DNA of 38,372 bases from Keguizhuia sedimenti (GTDB lineage: Bacteria; Pseudomonadota; Gammaproteobacteria; Burkholderiales; Burkholderiaceae_D): positions 1-38,372 of the forward strand of contig JAUYVH010000019.1 of the NCBI GenBank assembly GCA_030715135.1, in the 5' to 3' direction. The notes below the pieces were generated by a model. The model had not been told where the DNA came from. It was given only the letters and a program-made list of their open reading frames with translations, and ran no database searches. A program made the position numbers and the translations under genes. Shown piece by piece: positions 34,945 through 38,372 of the stretch. The first letter of the stretch is position 1, and each line of letters begins with the position of its first letter.

Positions 34945-35790
34945 TCAATGCGCTACCAGGACCGGGATGCTCGCCTTTTCCAGCATGGATCGCGTCACGC
35001 CACCAAGGAGGATTTCACGAAAGCGCGTATGTCCATAGCACCCCATGACAATCAGGTCTGAATGCTTTTCAGAGGCTGTGCGCAGCAAGGCATCACCGAT
35101 TTCAAGCTGGGTCTTTTCCTGTGTCACTTCGACATTGATGTCATGGCGCCCCAGGTAAAGCGCGATATCTGCGCCCGGTAACTGGCTTACTACATCGGGC
35201 TTGGAAGCCGGATTGAAAATTGCGACAGTCACTTGACTTGCGCTCTTCAAAATCGGAATTGCGCCGGCGACGGCACGGGCTGCGCTGAGACTAGCATCCC
35301 AGGCAATCAGCACCCGAGCAATTCTCGGTGTCGGCTCTCCTTTATACGGCGCGATCAGAACCGGCCGGCCGGAATTCAATGCGATATATTCCGGAAAATC
35401 CAGCATGTTGGCCATGACCGGGTCGCTGTCGTTCGATTGACCGACCACAATCAGATCGCTGTAACGGCTTAACAGCTTCAGCGCGTCGTAAGGTTCGTCG
35501 TCTACCAGCAGTTCCTCATGCGGAACGTCTTTTCCCTGCATGAAGGCGGTAAATCCCTGCAGGGAATCCTTTGCCTTTTGCCGGTACCGCTCGACCGGTG
35601 CGACCAGGTACTTCACTGTTTCCTGGTCAGTGTCGTTGCTTCCCGGAGTCTGAATGAAGCGCGAAACGCCCGTTGCCGCCACGCCGATCAGATGCGCTCC
35701 CTGAGCCTGCGCGACAGAGGACGCGAGCTCGTAACGGCGTTGCGCATTGGCAGAATTATCCACATGAACCAATACAGTCTTGTATGACAT
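34945..35790 (-). CDS. Universal stress protein, tandem UspA domains
   Basis: The 281-residue protein starts MSYKTVLVHVDNSANAQRRYELASSVA, has a second domain from about 150 (ARVLIAWDASLSAARAVAGAIPI) and ends SDLIVMGCYGHTRFREILLGGVTRSMLEKASIPVLVAH. The ATP motif is present in the second domain. It is clearly a paralogue of the protein at 20324-21163, so the locus has duplicated this gene type. It lies 43 bases after the single-domain usp and 70 before the synthetase/GNAT gene, so it belongs to the probable FNR-driven leftward operon. Confidence 0.94.
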   Translation of the reverse strand: MSYKTVLVHVDNSANAQRRYELASSVAQAQGAHLIGVAATGVSRFIQTPGSNDTDQETVKYLVAPVERYRQKAKDSLQGFTAFMQGKDVPHEELLVDDEPYDALKLLSRYSDLIVVGQSNDSDPVMANMLDFPEYIALNSGRPVLIAPYKGEPTPRIARVLIAWDASLSAARAVAGAIPILKSASQVTVAIFNPASKPDVVSQLPGADIALYLGRHDINVEVTQEKTQLEIGDALLRTASEKHSDLIVMGCYGHTRFREILLGGVTRSMLEKASIPVLVAH

Positions 35791-35833
35791 GCGTTACTCC
35801 TTAAACGTGACGTGGCGTGGCGGCACCCAAGGA

Positions 35834-36277
35834 TTATCGGATCAGCAGAACAGGAACGCTTGTAACGGCCAGCACTTTCGTTGCAACCGAGCCCATGACA
35901 AGATTCTTCAATGCGCCATGTCCATGGGTGCCCATCACAATCATTTCAATTCCATTTTCCTTGGCATACGCATTCAGTTGCTGCGCAATGTCTCCGATAA
36001 GGTAACCACCCTTGAACGGAATACCGTGCTTCTTCAATATGGTTTCGGCTGGAGCGAGCGCCGCACCGGCTTCTTCACGGTAATAATTTTCCACCGCATC
36101 GCGCCCCACCACTGCAGCAGCGCGTCCTTCAGGAATGGGGATCGGGAGCTTTACATGGATGACATGCAGCTCAGGAGACTCCTTGAACCAGTCAAAGTGG
36201 GCTATAAGGTATTCTGCGGCTTTAGTGGTGTAAGAAGATCCATCGGCGGCAAGTAGAATTTTCATGTGTGGCCTCAA
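35834..36277 (-). CDS. Universal stress protein (single UspA domain)
   Basis: The 147-residue protein (first in-frame Met at 36277, with the ATG at MKILLAADGSSYTTKAAEYL also possible) ends GIEMIVMGTHGHGALKNLVMGSVATKVLAVTSVPVLLIR, the full ATP-binding G2xG9xGS motif. A perfect FNR box lies about 115 bases upstream. It is the promoter-proximal gene of a leftward series: usp, tandem usp, acyl-CoA synthetase/GNAT, flavodoxin-fold protein and possibly the FNT channel. Confidence 0.94.
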   Translation of the reverse strand: MRPHMKILLAADGSSYTTKAAEYLIAHFDWFKESPELHVIHVKLPIPIPEGRAAAVVGRDAVENYYREEAGAALAPAETILKKHGIPFKGGYLIGDIAQQLNAYAKENGIEMIVMGTHGHGALKNLVMGSVATKVLAVTSVPVLLIR

Positions 36278-36385
36278 CTATTCAATGCGTCGGCGAACTT
36301 GCCGCGCAGGTTACTGAAAAAAACTTCTGCTCTCCGATAAATTGGATCGCGAAAAGAAGTGTGGTGGATACACTCCCTAAAAAAA

Positions 36386-36399
36386 TTGATTTGAATCAA
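36386..36399. promoter_or_regulatory. FNR box, usp side of the divergent promoter
   Basis: TTGAT-TTGA-ATCAA is a perfect FNR/Anr consensus. It is nearer the leftward usp gene (centre about 115 bases from its start) and probably activates that operon. Confidence 0.85.
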
Positions 36400-36482
36400 A
36401 ATAATTTATCAAGCTGAAATCATATTCCCTAAGCCATAGTTTCCATTGGAATTTTTTGTCGATGCATGCATTCCCGAGTAAT

Positions 36483-36496
36483 TTGACGTGGATCAA
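36483..36496. promoter_or_regulatory. FNR box, beta-CASP side of the divergent promoter
   Basis: TTGAC-GTGG-ATCAA matches the FNR consensus at 9 of 10 positions. Its centre lies about 132 bases before the rightward gene at 36622. The two boxes are 97 bases apart, so each may serve one of the divergent transcripts. The 344-base region contains no gene. Confidence 0.75.
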
Positions 36497-36621
36497 TCAA
36501 ATTACAATATCGAAACGTATAGTCCCCTTAAAAGTTTGATCCGATGCAGCCGTAGCTCAGGGACAATTCGCAAATGCATATAAACTCTTTTCAAAACCCT
36601 GGAATCATTTAGACGCTTACC

Positions 36622-37983
36622 ATGCAAATCCAATTTTTAGGCGCGACGAATACTGTTACCGGCTCCAAGCATCTCGTATCCTCAGGAAAGACGAAAATAC
36701 TGGTGGATTGCGGCCTCTTCCAGGGCTACAAGCAACTGAGACTTCGCAACTGGGAACAATTCCCGGTCGATCCGGCAGACATCGAGGCAGTCGTTCTTAC
36801 TCATGCACATCTGGATCATAGCGGCTATCTGCCCATATTGGTGCGGGATGGATTCCGAGGGAAGATCTTCTGCAGCGAAGCGACCTATGATTTGTGCAAG
36901 ATCCTGCTTCCGGACAGCGGCCGCCTCCTTGAAGAAGATGCCGATTACGCCAACCGCCACGGTTTTTCCAAGCATAAGCCTGCTTTGCCGCTGTATACGG
37001 AAGACGATGCGCACCGTGCGCTGAAGTTTTTCCATCCGGTCCCCTTCGGCGTACGACAGGATGTGGCCGGCCCTTTTACGGCGGAATTGCATCATGCCGG
37101 CCATATCCTGGGAGCGGCAATTGTCGTGCTTCGCGACCAGCAGCGCACAGTAAGCTTTTCTGGCGACCTGGGCAGGCCGAACGATCCCCTGCTGATTCCG
37201 CCCGATACGATCGAGGAAACGGATTATCTGGTCATCGAATCCACTTACGGCAACCGCGTTCAGGACGCGTCCGATCCGGCGGAAATGCTTGCCAAGACTA
37301 TCAACGACACCCTGGACCGGGGCGGCGTCACGATCATTCCTTCGTTCGCGGTGGGACGCACGCAGATCCTGCTTCATTACCTTTACCAGTTGAAGGAAGC
37401 CGGGAAAATTCCTTCGGTGCTGCCCATCTACGTCAACAGCCCAATGGCAGTCGATGCGACAGCGATTTACCAGAAGCACAAAGACGAACACTTCATGAAT
37501 CCCGACCAATGCCATGCGATATTCAGTGTCGCAAAGATGGTGAATTCGGTGGAGGACTCGATCTGGCTGAACCAGCAGCGCCGCCCCATGGTCATTATCG
37601 CGGGCAGCGGCATGGCCACCGGCGGACGGGTGCTGCACCACCTGAAAGCCTTCGCATCCGACCGGCGCAACACCATCCTGTTCTCCGGATACCAGGCCGG
37701 AGGTACACGCGGCGCGGCAATGCTCGCGGGAGCGGATTCCATCAAGATACACGGTGAATACATACCGCTGCAGGCCCATGTGGCGCAAATTACGAACCTG
37801 TCCGCCCATGCGGACCGCGAAGAAATCCTTGCCTGGCTTTCCCATTTCAAGTCTCCGCCCAAGCAGACATTTATCGTACACGGCGAGCCCGACGCCGCCG
37901 ACATGCTGCGCAGAACCATTGAAGAAAGGAAGCACTGGCGCTGCCAGGTTCCGGAATATCTACAGAAGTTCGAGTTGTCATAG
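36622..37983 (+). CDS. Metallo-beta-lactamase-fold beta-CASP ribonuclease
   Basis: The 453-residue protein starts MQIQFLGATNTVTGSKHLV and has the metal motif HAHLDHSG (61-68), then HHAGHILGAAIV (third metal site), SFSGDLGR (fourth) and ESTYGNR. Next is the beta-CASP insertion with FAVGRTQILLHYLYQL and AGSGMATGGRVLHHL, and a late LSAHADREEIL plus FIVHGEPDAA. This is the YSH1/CPSF73-like RNA-processing family (RNA-metabolising MBL domain). Such a gene beside usp genes and FNR sites suggests RNA turnover during oxygen limitation. The purine-poor leader lacks a good ribosome binding site. Confidence 0.94.
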   Translation: MQIQFLGATNTVTGSKHLVSSGKTKILVDCGLFQGYKQLRLRNWEQFPVDPADIEAVVLTHAHLDHSGYLPILVRDGFRGKIFCSEATYDLCKILLPDSGRLLEEDADYANRHGFSKHKPALPLYTEDDAHRALKFFHPVPFGVRQDVAGPFTAELHHAGHILGAAIVVLRDQQRTVSFSGDLGRPNDPLLIPPDTIEETDYLVIESTYGNRVQDASDPAEMLAKTINDTLDRGGVTIIPSFAVGRTQILLHYLYQLKEAGKIPSVLPIYVNSPMAVDATAIYQKHKDEHFMNPDQCHAIFSVAKMVNSVEDSIWLNQQRRPMVIIAGSGMATGGRVLHHLKAFASDRRNTILFSGYQAGGTRGAAMLAGADSIKIHGEYIPLQAHVAQITNLSAHADREEILAWLSHFKSPPKQTFIVHGEPDAADMLRRTIEERKHWRCQVPEYLQKFELS

Positions 37984-38028
37984 CGGAACCGGGCCGGTAT
38001 TCATTAATAAGCCCACGCACGAAATGAA

Positions 38029-38050
38029 TAGAACTCATTTCATAAATACC
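38029..38050. repeat. Left terminal inverted repeat of the right-edge IS5-family element
   Basis: These 22 bases are the exact reverse complement of 436-457 at the left edge. They lie 36 bases before the transposase start, as expected for the left end of an IS5-family element. Confidence 0.85.
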
Positions 38051-38085
38051 GGTCTGCTCGAATTTCAGGCAAACCGGGTGCTGAA

Positions 38086-38372
38086 ATGGCGAACAGGAAA
38101 CGACTTACCGATGAACAATGGGCTGTATTGATGCCCCTGATTCCCCCGCCGGCACGGCGTGCTGATGGACGGGGAAGACCCATCGAGCATGACGACCGTG
38201 CTGTCATGGATGGCGTTTTGTGGATTCTTCGCACTGGTGCTGCCTGGTCGGATTTGCCCAGCGAGTTTCCTTCGTACGCCACGTGCTTTCGACGGTTCAG
38301 CGGCTGGGTTAAGGATGGAACGCTGGCACGATTGCTGGAAGCGCTGGCGCAGGACTTGGAAACGAGAGGCGA
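38086..38372 (+). CDS. IS5-family transposase, N-terminal part (3' end off the window)
   Basis: The frame begins MANRKRLTDEQWAVLMPLIPPP and is open to the end of the window. GRGRPIEHDDRAVMDGVLWILRTGAAWSDLPSEFPSYATCFRRFSGW is the DUF4096-type N-terminal domain of IS5-family transposases. Residues expected for the middle and the catalytic core lie beyond the edge. With the matching C-terminal fragment at 3-446, it would make a protein of about 260-280 residues with only a short unseen middle. Confidence 0.92.
   Translation, partial: MANRKRLTDEQWAVLMPLIPPPARRADGRGRPIEHDDRAVMDGVLWILRTGAAWSDLPSEFPSYATCFRRFSGWVKDGTLARLLEALAQDLETRG

Noticed and set aside
36550-36600. tRNA-like string GCCGTAGCTCAG
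   Set aside because: Only a D-arm-like motif is present; there is no acceptor stem, anticodon arm or T-arm in the following sequence.
36682-37935. 417-residue frame antisense to the beta-CASP gene
   Set aside because: It is a shadow of a strongly recognised gene on the other strand and has no family features.
1-38372. CRISPR array, rRNA or integrase-att structure
   Set aside because: No regularly spaced repeats, no rRNA-like sequence and no integrase gene were seen.

Overview
The window looks like a betaproteobacterial chromosome or megaplasmid segment, most likely order Burkholderiales and perhaps Oxalobacteraceae (Herbaspirillum/Noviherbaspirillum-like). This rests on the protein families: a BCAM0308-type zinc-ribbon protein, tandem universal stress proteins, an FNR with a Burkholderiales-type Cys cluster, and small conserved Burkholderiales hypotheticals. 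Taxonomy is an inference, not a search result. Both ends lie inside IS5-family elements in the same orientation. Their visible outer termini share an identical 22-bp inverted-repeat sequence, so the segment may be bounded by two copies of one IS, which would also explain a contig ending there.

Region 1 (1-4604) is IS-rich and decaying. It holds an IS5-family 3' end, an isolated cytochrome P450, a frameshifted and internally deleted IS5-family remnant, and a sugar-phosphate nucleotidyltransferase broken by one in-frame stop.

Region 2 (4605-18419) carries what looks like part of a sulfated capsular polysaccharide locus. CysD and a CysN-CysC fusion would make PAPS, the activated sulfate donor. 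Three sulfotransferase-like proteins could use it. CysQ would remove the by-product PAP. KpsC and KpsS, the Kdo-linker transferases of ABC-type (group 2) capsules, and one further glycosyltransferase are interleaved. The leftward genes from 13927 to 7667 form a tightly packed block with two stop/start overlaps. No PAPS reductase is present, so the PAPS seems meant for sulfation rather than cysteine synthesis. The AT-rich stretch 14.8-19.4 kb also holds an HU-like small protein, conserved hypotheticals, a phage-type small protein and a decayed RTX-repeat gene that runs under the third sulfotransferase's 5' end.

Region 3 (19.5-38 kb) resembles a low-oxygen and stress locus. It has four universal stress proteins, a NUDIX hydrolase, a BCAM0308-type protein, a TerC/CBS membrane protein, MscL, an FNR-type 4Fe-4S regulator, OmpW, a formate/nitrite-type channel, a flavodoxin-fold oxidoreductase, an ADP-forming acyl-CoA synthetase fused to a GNAT acetyltransferase, and a beta-CASP metallo-beta-lactamase-fold ribonuclease. 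Perfect or near-perfect FNR boxes precede ompW and sit in the divergent promoter between a usp gene and the beta-CASP gene. This points to an oxygen-controlled regulon whose regulator is encoded in the same window. A lipoprotein with a right-handed beta-helix and a 9-base G tract near its start lies in the middle of this region.
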